Assembly (NCBI RefSeq): GCF_009928685.1
Contig: NZ_WWEO01000045.1
Coordinates: 992,001 to 1,056,000 of the forward strand
Reading direction: 5' to 3'
DNA length: 64,000 nucleotides
Source of the DNA: Mucilaginibacter agri
Lineage (GTDB): Bacteria > Bacteroidota > Bacteroidia > Sphingobacteriales > Sphingobacteriaceae
Below are positions 8,012 through 16,869 of this stretch, in pieces; position 1 is the first letter of the stretch, and every line of letters starts with the position of its first letter. A program made the position numbers and the translations under genes. The notes under the pieces were generated by a model, which was not told the origin of the DNA, searched no databases, and saw only the letters and a program-made list of their open reading frames with translations.

Positions 8012-10426
8012 ATGAAAGCGTTATTAACCTCTGTTATTATATTATTTTTAGCAGCAAGTGCAAAAGGCCAGGTATACGGCAGGCTTACCGACAGCATTGG
8101 TAACCCGGTGGCATTTGCCACAGTAGTATTGGAAAAAAGTGCCGATAGTACGCTCGTCCATTCGGCACTTTCGGACGAAAAAGGCAATTTTTCTCTCCGC
8201 ACTGCGCCGGCGGCAACCTATATAATCAAGGTAAGTTGTGTAGGCTATGCAAATTATATCTCCGCTTCTTTTACTCTTCAAACTACATTTAATTCGGGAA
8301 CCATTAAGCTGAAAACCACTGGTAAACAACTGGGCGAAGTAGTGATCCGCTCGGCGAAACCTTTGATGCAACAGACAACCGGAGGATTAGTTGTAAATGT
8401 GCAAAACAGCGTTATGACCAAAGGCAGTTCCGTTTTGCAGGTGCTATCGCGCTCTCCCGGCGTGATCATTGATGCACAGACAAACGCCATCAGCCTCAAT
8501 GGAAAAAGCGGAGTGATTGTTATGCTGGATGGCAAATTACTTCGTTTATCTGCGGCACAGGTAAGCAGTTTGCTGAATAGCATAACCGCTGACGATATTG
8601 ACAAGATCGAATTATTAACCACCCCTCCCGCCAAATACGATGCAGACGGTAACGCCGGATTAATAAATATTGTAACGAAGAAGAATAAACAAACCGGCAC
8701 AAGTGGAACAATATCCGCAACTGGTGGGTATGGTACCGACGAGAAAGCATCAACAGACCTTAGCTTAAATTACATTAAAGGCAAGATCAGTCTGCATGGT
8801 TCTTACAACTACTACCACAATCGCACCCAGGGTTTATTATTGGCGTGGGGAACAGAAAATGTTCCTATTATTGGCGGACAAACTGCTTTTAATTATCATG
8901 GCGATGGTCATTTCCTATCCAATTATAATAGCTTCAACGGCGGGCTGGACTACCGGGTAAGCGCCCGCACTAATATTGGAGGGAATTTGAATTACAACGT
9001 TGGTAGCAATAAAAACAACAATCACAATTATGGCAATTATGCTTTGCCCGATACTAACCTTTCATATAGTTCGCTAATCAGTGGTGATGGTCATACCTCT
9101 TATTTTCACGGTAACTTTTACGCTGAGCAAGCTATTAATACTAATCAGAAGCTAAACCTTAATGTTGATTATTTTGATCACAATAGTAATAGCTCAACTC
9201 AGGTGCAAAGCGATTTCAGTAGCACTCTTTTCGCTCCCAGGCAACAAAACCTGGCAAATGCAGCCATTAAAGTAAGCGTAGCACAGGTGGATTACAGCAA
9301 CTTACTTCGTAAAGGATTGCAGTTGGAGAGTGGTTTAAAAGGCACTTTTACCCATACAAAAAGTCGCGCCAGTATCGAAAACCTGGTAAACGGCCAATGG
9401 GTTCCGATAGGCGCAGGCACCTCGAACGATTTGGCAACGCGCGAGTTAATCGGAGCCGCTTACACAATCGTAAATTGGAATCCTGATAGCCTATTAAGTA
9501 TTTCAGCAGGCGCAAGATACGAGTATTCGCAAAATACTACAGACCATTCCTTAAACGCGCAATATTATATAGACCGCCGGCTTGGCAAACTGTTCCCTAG
9601 TATTTTTATCACCCGAAAACTGAACGCCACAGATCAGCTACAGTTATCATATACAGAACGCATCACCCGGCCATCTTATGCCGACCTCGCTTCGTATGTA
9701 TCTTATAACGATCCGGTTTCAGTTTTTACGGGCAACCCAGCATTGAAACCAACAATCACTAAAAATATTAAGTTAGATTATAAATTACGAGACTACCTAT
9801 TTTCGATAGTTTACAGCCACGACGCTAACCCAATTTTAGGAACGCAGGTTGTTCCCGGCCCAACAAGCGGTCTGGTTTACTTAACCCCAGAAAATGCTGA
9901 CTGGCAAAATAACCTGACCTTACAGGTCGCAGTTCCTTTCAAACCAGCAGCCTGGTGGGAGATGAATTACGGCGCGATCGGCGGTTATCATAAATACAGG
10001 GTCAGCTTTTTTCCGGAGTTACTCAAAAAAAACTATTTCAGCTACACATTAAATTTCACAGAAACGTTTAAACCTGCTAAGAATTATGCGATAGAATTTT
10101 CTGGCTACTACAATTCAGCCTCTTATTCAAGCAACTCCCGCTCAAACGGCAACGCTATTTTTAATCTGGGAATTAAGAGAGACCTGCCTAATAAGAATGG
10201 TAGCTTTCAACTTAGTATTTCCGACATATTTAGGGGAGCCAGCTATTACAGCCAGTTGGGGCAACTTGTTACTGATAGTTTTAACAGCGATGTAAAAATA
10301 AATTATCAGGCCGAATCTCATAGTTTCCCAATTATTAAACTATCCTATTCGCGGCCTTTAGGATCAAGCGGCAAAAAAACTGGCCCTAAAGAAAGCAAGA
10401 CGAAAGATGAGCAAAACCGCCTTTAA
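8012..10426 (+). CDS. TonB-dependent outer-membrane beta-barrel protein with CarboxypepD_reg-like domain
   Basis: The 804-aa product starts with a signal peptide (MKALLTSVIILFLAASAKGQ), followed by a carboxypeptidase-regulatory-like beta domain (residues ~22-100), a plug domain (~115-220, LQVLSRSPGVIID through LLTTPPAKYDADGNAG) and an outer-membrane beta-barrel of the OMP_b-brl_3 type to the end. An in-frame TTG lies 6 bp upstream, but ATG 8012 fits the signal peptide. Its length and lack of a neighbouring SusD gene separate it from SusC transporters; this class is often tied to peptide, siderophore or unknown substrates. It diverges from the LytS/LytTR pair, which suggests regulation by that pair, but this is positional inference. 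Confidence 0.92.
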   Translation: MKALLTSVIILFLAASAKGQVYGRLTDSIGNPVAFATVVLEKSADSTLVHSALSDEKGNFSLRTAPAATYIIKVSCVGYANYISASFTLQTTFNSGTIKLKTTGKQLGEVVIRSAKPLMQQTTGGLVVNVQNSVMTKGSSVLQVLSRSPGVIIDAQTNAISLNGKSGVIVMLDGKLLRLSAAQVSSLLNSITADDIDKIELLTTPPAKYDADGNAGLINIVTKKNKQTGTSGTISATGGYGTDEKASTDLSLNYIKGKISLHGSYNYYHNRTQGLLLAWGTENVPIIGGQTAFNYHGDGHFLSNYNSFNGGLDYRVSARTNIGGNLNYNVGSNKNNNHNYGNYALPDTNLSYSSLISGDGHTSYFHGNFYAEQAINTNQKLNLNVDYFDHNSNSSTQVQSDFSSTLFAPRQQNLANAAIKVSVAQVDYSNLLRKGLQLESGLKGTFTHTKSRASIENLVNGQWVPIGAGTSNDLATRELIGAAYTIVNWNPDSLLSISAGARYEYSQNTTDHSLNAQYYIDRRLGKLFPSIFITRKLNATDQLQLSYTERITRPSYADLASYVSYNDPVSVFTGNPALKPTITKNIKLDYKLRDYLFSIVYSHDANPILGTQVVPGPTSGLVYLTPENADWQNNLTLQVAVPFKPAAWWEMNYGAIGGYHKYRVSFFPELLKKNYFSYTLNFTETFKPAKNYAIEFSGYYNSASYSSNSRSNGNAIFNLGIKRDLPNKNGSFQLSISDIFRGASYYSQLGQLVTDSFNSDVKINYQAESHSFPIIKLSYSRPLGSSGKKTGPKESKTKDEQNRL

Positions 10427-10531
10427 TACTGATGATACTTGATGTAAAAAGTATAAATTAAAGCTATCGTTAAAAAGTGGGCTCCTCAAAGAGATGAATT
10501 TGAAATGGGTTTAAACAACTTTGTACCATTA

Positions 10532-10804
10532 TTAATTAGCGGTGGCCGGGCTAATAGTTGTCGAAATTTCTGTAATCACATTAGCTGGGAACCCTCCTTC
10601 TTTAGCATGTTCGCGAATAAGGTCTTCATTTTCTGCTTTATAAATGCAGAAGATTTTATCGCCGGTTACATAACTCTCTAACCATTGAATTTGAGGCCCC
10701 ATTTGTTGGAGTACGCTACACGATTTTTGTGAAATAGCTTTTAGTTGATCTGATGTTAATTTGCCTGCATCAGGAATGTTCCTTTCGATTAGATAAGTTT
10801 TCAT
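10532..10804 (-). CDS. DUF4242-family small protein
   Basis: The 90-aa protein begins MKTYLIERNIPDAGKLT and contains the segment WLESYVTGDKIFCIYKAEN, which matches the DUF4242 (SCO4226-like) alpha+beta ferredoxin-like family. Members are small cytoplasmic proteins, some reported to bind nickel; no biochemical role can be assigned here. It is a single gene convergent with the TonB-dependent gene and divergent from the HD/YitT pair. Family call is fairly secure, function is not. Confidence 0.8.
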   Translation of the reverse strand: MKTYLIERNIPDAGKLTSDQLKAISQKSCSVLQQMGPQIQWLESYVTGDKIFCIYKAENEDLIREHAKEGGFPANVITEISTTISPATAN

Positions 10805-11206
10805 CTTTTATTCTGTTTTAGGTGAATTGTTTTTGTCAGAGCAGGAGACATCGGCATGTCTACGCTATTAAAATCAATATAAATTTAGGATTTTTCTATA
10901 GTATTTTAAGCTCCCAAACAATTCAACACATTGATATTCTGACTATTCCAACAGCACAAGCTTTTAAGATTTCTTGGCATTATCTTCTTTTGGCCTCAAT
11001 TTATTTGATGCACGTAGTTTTGAAATACGCGTTCCCGTCGCCTTTATCAAACCGACAAATAAAACAGTATATCAAGCAGTATAAAAGTGAGAATAGACCG
11101 GCTTTTTTTCACAATAAACTGTACGGTGAAAGCCATGATAATTAAAACCCGCAAAGTTATTTTGCAATTAAACAATTGTATATTAGTCTTTTATACGGCA
11201 TACCGA
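10805..11206. other. Intergenic region between DUF4242 and HD genes
   Basis: About 400 bp separate two divergent genes. A plus-strand frame at 10822-11145 is open but has no family resemblance and poor composition, so I do not call it. The only supported content is a candidate Bacteroidota promoter at 10989-11022. Confidence 0.5.
10989..11022 (+). promoter_or_regulatory. Putative promoter for the HD/YitT operon
   Basis: An exact -7 box TAGTTTTG (11015-11022) is preceded by TTTG (10989-10992) with a 22-bp spacer, close to the 19-21 bp usual for Bacteroidota primary-sigma promoters. It would give a 5' leader of about 175 nt before the ATG at 11207. Confidence 0.4.
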
Positions 11207-11794
11207 ATGCAATTTAAGAAGGCCGGAAATTTCATTATAAGTAGATTAAAAATGGAGCTACCAAAACACCTCTCCTACCATAGTGTAGATCATATTGAGG
11301 ATGTTTATAATGCCGCCCAACAATTAGGTAAGGCCGAGGGTATCGACGCCCATCAAATGAAACTATTGTTAACCGCAGCTTGGTACCACGATTCCGGATT
11401 TTTAAAAGGTGCTAAAGATCATGAAATTGAATCATGTAAAATTGCCAAAGAATCATTAATTAATTTTGGTTATAACGCCGCAGATATTGACACGATCTGT
11501 GGGATGATTATGGCCACGAAAATACCACAGACGCCTAAAAACCACCTGGAAGAAATATTAGCCGATGCAGATCTGGATTACCTTGGACGAGATGACTTTT
11601 TTACCATAGGCAACAAGCTATTTACCGAGCTTTCGGTGTTTGGCTTTTTGGATAATGAGGACGATTGGAACCGGCTTCAGGTACGCTTTTTAGAAAGCCA
11701 TCATTATTTCACTAAATCGGCTTTGGCTTCCAGGCAAGCCCAGAAAGAATTACACCTTAAGCAAATTAAATTAAAACTGAACAACAAAATCTAA
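11207..11794 (+). CDS. HD-domain phosphohydrolase
   Basis: The 195-aa protein carries the metal-binding H...HD...D signature of HD hydrolases: His in YHSVDHIEDV, the HD pair in AAWYHDSGFLKG and a later Asp in ADADLDYLG. HD proteins of this size hydrolyse phosphate esters or nucleotides; the substrate is unknown. An upstream in-frame ATG at 11087 would add 40 residues unlike the family, so I use 11207. Its stop codon shares a base with the next ATG (TAATG), so HD and YitT are translationally coupled, which hints that they act in one process. Confidence 0.88.
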   Translation: MQFKKAGNFIISRLKMELPKHLSYHSVDHIEDVYNAAQQLGKAEGIDAHQMKLLLTAAWYHDSGFLKGAKDHEIESCKIAKESLINFGYNAADIDTICGMIMATKIPQTPKNHLEEILADADLDYLGRDDFFTIGNKLFTELSVFGFLDNEDDWNRLQVRFLESHHYFTKSALASRQAQKELHLKQIKLKLNNKI

Positions 11795-12666
11795 TGCAAC
11801 GAACACTCTTACCGCGTTGGTTAACCGATGCAGTCTATACAATAATCGGGATACTTTTTTGTGGATTTGCGCTAAAGAGTTTCCTGATCCCTAATGAATT
11901 TTTTGATGGAGGCCTCACGGGCATCTCGCTGCTCATACACGAAATTTATCACATCAACATAGCCTATGTTATTGTACTGGCCAATATTCCGCTTATTATC
12001 ATGGGCGGGCTGCAGATTAATCGCAAATTCGCCGTTAAAACGCTTATCGCTGTTGTTGGTTTGGGCCTGTGCTTACTGTTAATTCCTTACCCACAAATAA
12101 CATCAGATAAATTGCTTGTTTCTATTTTTGGTGGGGTTTTTATGGGTATCGGCGTAGGTTTGGCCATACGCGGCGGTTGTGCCTTAGACGGGATTGAGGT
12201 ACTTGCATTATATACCGGTAAACGAATTAGCTTTACCATCAGTGAAATTATATTGGGCATTAATATTATAATTTTCCTTATTGCCGGCATAAAGCTTGGG
12301 CTCCCAACCGCTTTATATTCTATTCTAACTTACTACGCCGCATCAAGAACCATCAACTTTGTTGTGGAAGGCTTGGAAGAATACACAGGCGTCACCATTA
12401 TATCTGGCCAAAGTGAAAAAATAAAAGAAAGCCTGGTTATAGGTTTAGGTCGCGGGATAACTGTTTACAAAGGCGAACGTGGCTTCTTAAAGGATAGTTT
12501 TGATATAAGCCAGCCTGTAGACATCGTTTTTACTGTGGTAACACGACTTGAGTTAAGACGACTAAACAATACCGTTAAGGATATCGATCCAAAAGCTTTC
12601 ATCTTTACCAGTGTGATAAAAGAAGCTGCTGGTGGAGTATTAAAATCAAGAGTAAGACATCATTAA
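11794..12666 (+). CDS. YitT-family membrane protein (DUF161 + DUF2179)
   Basis: This 290-aa integral membrane protein has five to six hydrophobic segments in residues 10-190 (for example YTIIGILFCGFALKSFLI and VFMGIGVGLAIRGGCALDG) and a soluble C-terminal DUF2179 domain from about 205 (LGRGITVYKGERGFLKD). The glycine-rich GVGLAIRGGCALDG segment is characteristic of YitT. The family is widespread and poorly understood; transport is suspected. It is coupled to the HD gene by a one-base overlap and followed by a convincing terminator. Confidence 0.93.
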   Translation: MQRTLLPRWLTDAVYTIIGILFCGFALKSFLIPNEFFDGGLTGISLLIHEIYHINIAYVIVLANIPLIIMGGLQINRKFAVKTLIAVVGLGLCLLLIPYPQITSDKLLVSIFGGVFMGIGVGLAIRGGCALDGIEVLALYTGKRISFTISEIILGINIIIFLIAGIKLGLPTALYSILTYYAASRTINFVVEGLEEYTGVTIISGQSEKIKESLVIGLGRGITVYKGERGFLKDSFDISQPVDIVFTVVTRLELRRLNNTVKDIDPKAFIFTSVIKEAAGGVLKSRVRHH

Positions 12667-12670
12667 TATC

Positions 12671-12722
12671 ATACGCCAAACCCAATTAGACAGTAAATAT
12701 TGGATTCGGCGTATAATTTTTT
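12671..12722 (+). terminator. Intrinsic terminator after YitT
   Basis: Arms at 12671-12686 and 12699-12714 form a 16-bp stem with two mismatches (ATACGCC paired with GGCGTAT at the base), followed by a T-rich tract at 12715-12722. It separates convergent genes. Confidence 0.7.
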
Positions 12723-12744
12723 CCAGACCGAGATCTCCCACTTA

Positions 12745-13614
12745 TTACTTCGACTTTATAAAATCGTACGTTTTTAAGATACTTTCCCTTATCGCATATT
12801 TCTTTTGAATGGTTACTATAGAATCTGGGTTAGCATCTCTGTATGCCTGATAATAGGTGCTCTCCCAATCTCCGTAATAAGCATTGGGTAAGACAATAAA
12901 TTTAGTACCCCACGAATCTTTCATATTTTTGGCGATAGCACAGCGGGTTGTATCAGCCAGGTATTTTCCATCAACTTTATCAAATTCAGCGCTTACATCA
13001 GGCAGGTTATCACCTAATAAAAGAATGATATTGTCCTTTAGAACATGAGTTATTGAATCGCGTCGCGGTTGCTTTGTCGAAACACCTTTTGGGGCGAACA
13101 TAAAATATCGATCGTCTTTTGCGGTTGCGGTTAACGGAAACCCTAACAACTTCATCTGTTCGCGGGTTGAATCGATGATAGCAGGTACATTGGGCCTGTT
13201 AGAAACGTAATAGATATGAAAGCCTTTTTGATGAGCCCAGTTAAAAAACTCTACTGCACCCGGTACTGCCCTTGGCCGTCCGTGCAACCACCACTGTGAT
13301 ATTTCAAACTGTTTGTCTTGCTGATAATCAAATGCTTCACCAGGTGTATTATCCAACGCCGTTTCGTCCAGGTCGGTAACAATTGCCAAGTGATCATGAT
13401 CTTTATTGGTTGCCCATGCTGTTTCAGCTTGTACCTTGGCCATATGGTAAGCCTGTAAACATAACGCCTCATATTCCGCAGCATTTTGTTGATACATAAT
13501 CCCGAGTAAAGAATTTTCGTCTGCTAATTTCTTTTCGGTGTATTTAAGTACAGAGAACGCGAAGATTAACCCTGTACCTAATACAAGGATTATCAACAAT
13601 AATATCTTTTTCAT
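12745..13614 (-). CDS. HAD-superfamily acid phosphatase, 5'-nucleotidase e(P4) type
   Basis: The 289-aa protein has the class C acid phosphatase/e(P4) signature: VTDLDETALDNT with Asp81, Asp83 and Thr85 (DxDxT), YYVSNRP as motif II, and ILLLGDNLPDV as the C-terminal Asp motif. Such enzymes dephosphorylate nucleotides and other monoesters outside the cytoplasm. The N-terminus is a hydrophobic segment (ILLLIILVLGTGLIFAF), but there is no lipobox Cys, so unlike the Haemophilus lipoprotein it is anchored by this segment or cleaved. It lies 56 bp downstream of the PLC-type phosphoesterase on the same strand, so the two probably form a phosphate-scavenging operon. Confidence 0.9.
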   Translation of the reverse strand: MKKILLLIILVLGTGLIFAFSVLKYTEKKLADENSLLGIMYQQNAAEYEALCLQAYHMAKVQAETAWATNKDHDHLAIVTDLDETALDNTPGEAFDYQQDKQFEISQWWLHGRPRAVPGAVEFFNWAHQKGFHIYYVSNRPNVPAIIDSTREQMKLLGFPLTATAKDDRYFMFAPKGVSTKQPRRDSITHVLKDNIILLLGDNLPDVSAEFDKVDGKYLADTTRCAIAKNMKDSWGTKFIVLPNAYYGDWESTYYQAYRDANPDSIVTIQKKYAIRESILKTYDFIKSK

Positions 13615-13670
13615 TAGTTATGGGTTAGGTTAAATTGTGGTTAGTGATTTATGTCATCTGTTATGTTTAG

Positions 13671-15887
13671 TTAGGATTTTGGAAATTTATTATCGTATGG
13701 AATTGAAAGTGTAGGCGCATCTGTTCTTGCTTCAGGTTCAAGAAATACGCCTTCAAATGTTGGTGCTTGATCCATTCTGTCGCCCAAGCCCCATCGCGAC
13801 TTTGGAATGCCAAACCACTTTAATAAAGTGGCTGCAAATGAGGTGGAATCATATGGAATTTTACCGCCTGACCTGAATACGGTATTCTTCTTAATCAGTG
13901 GAGAGACAAGTATAGTTGGTACCCGCGCGCCCATCAAGTCGTAATTGAAATCATTAACGCTATCATTGGGCCAAGGCTTGGTGGCATAGGGCGGACTAAC
14001 GTGATCGTAAATACCTCCACTCTTAGAAAATGTAACTACGAGCAGGGTGCTTTCCCAATCAGGTCCGCTTTTAATAGCTTCATAAATCTCGTTAAGTGTA
14101 ACTTCGGCCGGCACTAAGTCTGCCCCGGGATGGTAAGATGACGTACCGTTGGGCGATATCCACACTGGTTCGAGAAAGCTAAATGCCGGCAACATACCAT
14201 TTTGTGCCTGAGTTTTGAAGTTGTCTATGCTGTCGAGAAAATTTGTTGGCTCAAACTGGTTTGCCTGTTTTTGAATCAAGGCATCTAGACTCGGAACCTG
14301 ACCTTCGAGATACAAATGATAAGTGAAAGGGTGATTAAGCCATAAGATGGCATTATAAATCTTCCAATCTTTAATGCCATTGTTCCATAGTACTTTCCAA
14401 ATGGATTGGCGATGTGGGTATTGCGGCCAGTATTCATAAGGGCTTCCTCCTTCCCAGGTGTCGAGCCTGTTTAGCCCCGAACCTGAAACAGAAAAGGCCC
14501 TATTGATGTCTGTCCCTCCCGGCACCGAACTAAACCATTCGTCACTTACAGCAAAGTTTTTAGCTAGTCCATTTATAACCGGCAGTTGTTCCGGGGCAAA
14601 TGTTAGCATTACCTGGTGATTGGCATTATTTTTTACAAATCCGCCCATATCCGGCTTAGCTTTACCAGCGTAGCCAGGCTCTTTGTTATAAAACATCTGG
14701 AGCAGACTGTCGGAATTATCGTGAAAGGGATCCTGGAGTTGATCGGCTAGTTCAACTTCGTTGCTCAACTCGCCGTTGTTAAATTTGCTGGTATAAACTT
14801 TAGTATCGCCATCGAGGTTATAGTTATCTGTCGATGCTCCGTTAAAGGGTTCGTCAGAACCAATGTAATTAATTGAGCCCTCGTCTTTCTCGTAAAGCCA
14901 GCCGCAAACATTATCAAACGACCGGCTTTCGAGCATGTAATAAACAACATGTTTAATTTTCGAACGCATATAACCAATACTCCCTAAATCTGAAGTAGCA
15001 TTTGTAGCAATTGGTACCCGGGTTTCAAAGCTAGCCAGCGAAGCAGAGACGACCATTTCAGCTGGTAAAGTTCCTTCGGCTATTAAACTAAGTGGGCTCT
15101 GCGCATGGGCGTTAAAGTTCCAAAGCCTAAAAGATGCCTCTCCTGGAACCCAGGTTAAAACGTTTTCGCCTATAACAACCACTTTATGCTTGAAATCTAT
15201 CCCCTTCAATGTTCCGTCCTGAACCTGGGGAATCGAAAGCGGCGTAATATTCTGAGAGTCAAAACTCCAAATCCGATAGGATGAGCCATCGCCAAAGCGA
15301 TCTAAAACGTAGTTGCCGATTGGTATTAACTCGTGGTCCGATTGGATGGATGGAAAACCTCCCTGCTGTGTATAACAACCCGGCAGCGGGTCGCTACCAG
15401 TCGTACTACCTGTGCCACCATCCGCAGCGTCGTCTGCAACCGGGTTAACAAAGTCGGGGTCAAAATTAAAAAGCATATAAGTGCCCCGCCCTTCGCCACC
15501 AACAAAAAACAGCATAAAATTACCGCCCATCGGTATTAGATTAAGCACTTTCTGTTCATCCGGATTATTTGAATAATAAGTGCGGTAGCTCCAAAACTTG
15601 CTGATTGGCCATATAGCCGCCTGAACGGGCTTTGCATTCAAAGGGTCGGCCGAGTTTGGGTCAAACTCAAACAACTGGTACGGAAAACCCTTGTTGCCGT
15701 TCGTAGTTTCACATGGCCCCCAGGCCATAATGTACCCACCGATAGACGCAAGTTGATACGAATGGTTAAATGATGCGTTCTGATTAATACTTTGGCGGGT
15801 AAAGGTTACTTCCCCATTTTCATGTGCGAAATGCCAGACAGCATACTTATCGTCTGAGCTGTTTCGGCTAACAACAAAGGTGCCCAT
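13671..15887 (-). CDS. Phospholipase C/acid-phosphatase-type phosphoesterase with N-terminal propeller-like region
   Basis: The 738-aa protein has two parts. Residues 1 to ~300 contain repeats rich in W/F-x-F-D/N (LFEFDPN, LFNFDPD, IWSFDSQN, LWNFNAH), which look like blades of a beta-propeller. From ~310 comes a PF04185 phosphoesterase domain: LESRSFDNVCGW, VPGGTDINRAF (probable Thr nucleophile region), SGGIYDHVSPPYATKPW and ARVPTILVSPLI. Family members hydrolyse phospholipids or phosphomonoesters. No Sec, Tat or lipoprotein signal is visible at the N-terminus, which is odd for this normally exported family. The next gene is an e(P4)-type phosphatase 56 bp away. Domain call is strong; substrate and location are uncertain. 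Confidence 0.87.
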   Translation of the reverse strand: MGTFVVSRNSSDDKYAVWHFAHENGEVTFTRQSINQNASFNHSYQLASIGGYIMAWGPCETTNGNKGFPYQLFEFDPNSADPLNAKPVQAAIWPISKFWSYRTYYSNNPDEQKVLNLIPMGGNFMLFFVGGEGRGTYMLFNFDPDFVNPVADDAADGGTGSTTGSDPLPGCYTQQGGFPSIQSDHELIPIGNYVLDRFGDGSSYRIWSFDSQNITPLSIPQVQDGTLKGIDFKHKVVVIGENVLTWVPGEASFRLWNFNAHAQSPLSLIAEGTLPAEMVVSASLASFETRVPIATNATSDLGSIGYMRSKIKHVVYYMLESRSFDNVCGWLYEKDEGSINYIGSDEPFNGASTDNYNLDGDTKVYTSKFNNGELSNEVELADQLQDPFHDNSDSLLQMFYNKEPGYAGKAKPDMGGFVKNNANHQVMLTFAPEQLPVINGLAKNFAVSDEWFSSVPGGTDINRAFSVSGSGLNRLDTWEGGSPYEYWPQYPHRQSIWKVLWNNGIKDWKIYNAILWLNHPFTYHLYLEGQVPSLDALIQKQANQFEPTNFLDSIDNFKTQAQNGMLPAFSFLEPVWISPNGTSSYHPGADLVPAEVTLNEIYEAIKSGPDWESTLLVVTFSKSGGIYDHVSPPYATKPWPNDSVNDFNYDLMGARVPTILVSPLIKKNTVFRSGGKIPYDSTSFAATLLKWFGIPKSRWGLGDRMDQAPTFEGVFLEPEARTDAPTLSIPYDNKFPKS

Positions 15888-15947
15888 AATTGGATAATAT
15901 AATTGGTTGAAAAACAGATCGATGCCTTTAGAAGGCTTAGTCTAATA

Positions 15948-15964
15948 TAGTTATATTTTAACTA
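15948..15964. promoter_or_regulatory. Small inverted repeat in divergent promoter region
   Basis: TAGTTA and TAACTA flank a 5-base spacer, forming a perfect 6+5+6 inverted repeat in the 121-bp AT-rich gap between the divergent phosphoesterase and GGCT-like genes. It could be an operator, but in such AT-rich DNA chance is a real alternative. Confidence 0.25.
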
Positions 15965-16008
15965 CAAAAACATTATATTTAACAATCCAGAAAATAAATT
16001 AATTTTAT

Positions 16009-16797
16009 ATGTTTTTATATTTCGGGTACGGTTCTAATATCAACCTGGTATCTCTTCGGGCAAAGGGCGTAGAACCAATTTCGTCGCAGAGGGCTGTCTT
16101 GTGGGGATGGTGTCTCCGGTTCAATGTCCAGCATTGGTTTCGTCATGAAGGAGGCGTTGGCAATATTGAGCAGACCAATAACCCGGATGATTTTGTAGAA
16201 GGGGTTGTGCATACCTGCCATGATGAGCATTTGGCATCACTAGATGCCATTGAATCTTATGGCTTGGGGTATGATAGAATAGTTGTGGAGCCCGAAACTA
16301 TCAACGGTTTGGTAAGTGCGCAAACTTACGTAGGACTGCCAGCCTTTTTGGATGATAGCTGCCTACCCACCAGGCGGTACCTAAATATAGTTATAAAGGG
16401 AGCGGAAGCCGCCGGATTAAGTGAACATTATATAGAAAAGCTGCGTAGCCGTCCTGTTCAGCCAGAAAAAGATTATCCTGACTTTGAACGCCCGGGTACT
16501 AATGACTTACATTTTAACCGGCAAACGCTGGCTTTAAAACCCCAGTTTACTGCCTTGGCGGGAGCAGTTTTTGATATGGGCAATGCCCGCGACAAACATA
16601 AGGGTCTTATTCCGCTTTTCGGGGGGAAGGATATGACCTTATTTTACGTTAAGCGCCATGATACTAGCGATGGGAACGAAACACTCGAAGATATTGCAAA
16701 CGGCAGTATTTCCGACGAAGTGAAAAGGTACCTGAACGCTTACCTAAATGAATACGCTAAAGAATATCTGTATGTGGGCAGCTACGATTATAAGTAG
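16009..16797 (+). CDS. Gamma-glutamylcyclotransferase-like protein
   Basis: The N-terminus LYFGYGSNINLVSL is the hallmark YGSN loop of the GGCT/AIG2-like fold, and the catalytic-type Glu appears in LDAIESYGLGYDR. Canonical members release 5-oxoproline from gamma-glutamyl peptides, including glutathione in the ChaC branch. At 262 aa it is longer than minimal GGCT domains (~120-180 aa); residues after ~150 carry no motif I recognise. It is the first gene of a co-directional run that includes glutathione synthetase and glutamate-cysteine ligase, so a role in gamma-glutamyl turnover is a reasonable inference. Confidence 0.8.
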   Translation: MFLYFGYGSNINLVSLRAKGVEPISSQRAVLWGWCLRFNVQHWFRHEGGVGNIEQTNNPDDFVEGVVHTCHDEHLASLDAIESYGLGYDRIVVEPETINGLVSAQTYVGLPAFLDDSCLPTRRYLNIVIKGAEAAGLSEHYIEKLRSRPVQPEKDYPDFERPGTNDLHFNRQTLALKPQFTALAGAVFDMGNARDKHKGLIPLFGGKDMTLFYVKRHDTSDGNETLEDIANGSISDEVKRYLNAYLNEYAKEYLYVGSYDYK

Positions 16798-16869
16798 CCC
16801 TAAAGAATGCTAACAACCTGAAAACTAGAATCATATTTTTTTTACTATTTTTAAATAAAGCTTACTGAT

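Noticed and set aside
8012..10426. SusC-type transporter of a polysaccharide-utilisation locus
   Set aside because: No SusD gene adjoins it and the barrel is of the OMP_b-brl_3 type at 804 aa, shorter than SusC.
10822..11145. Open frame of 107 codons in the DUF4242/HD gap
   Set aside because: No family resemblance, low-complexity composition, and a promoter-like element inside it; better explained as leader DNA.
12745..13614. Lipoprotein e(P4) as a true lipoprotein
   Set aside because: The N-terminal hydrophobic segment lacks a lipobox cysteine.
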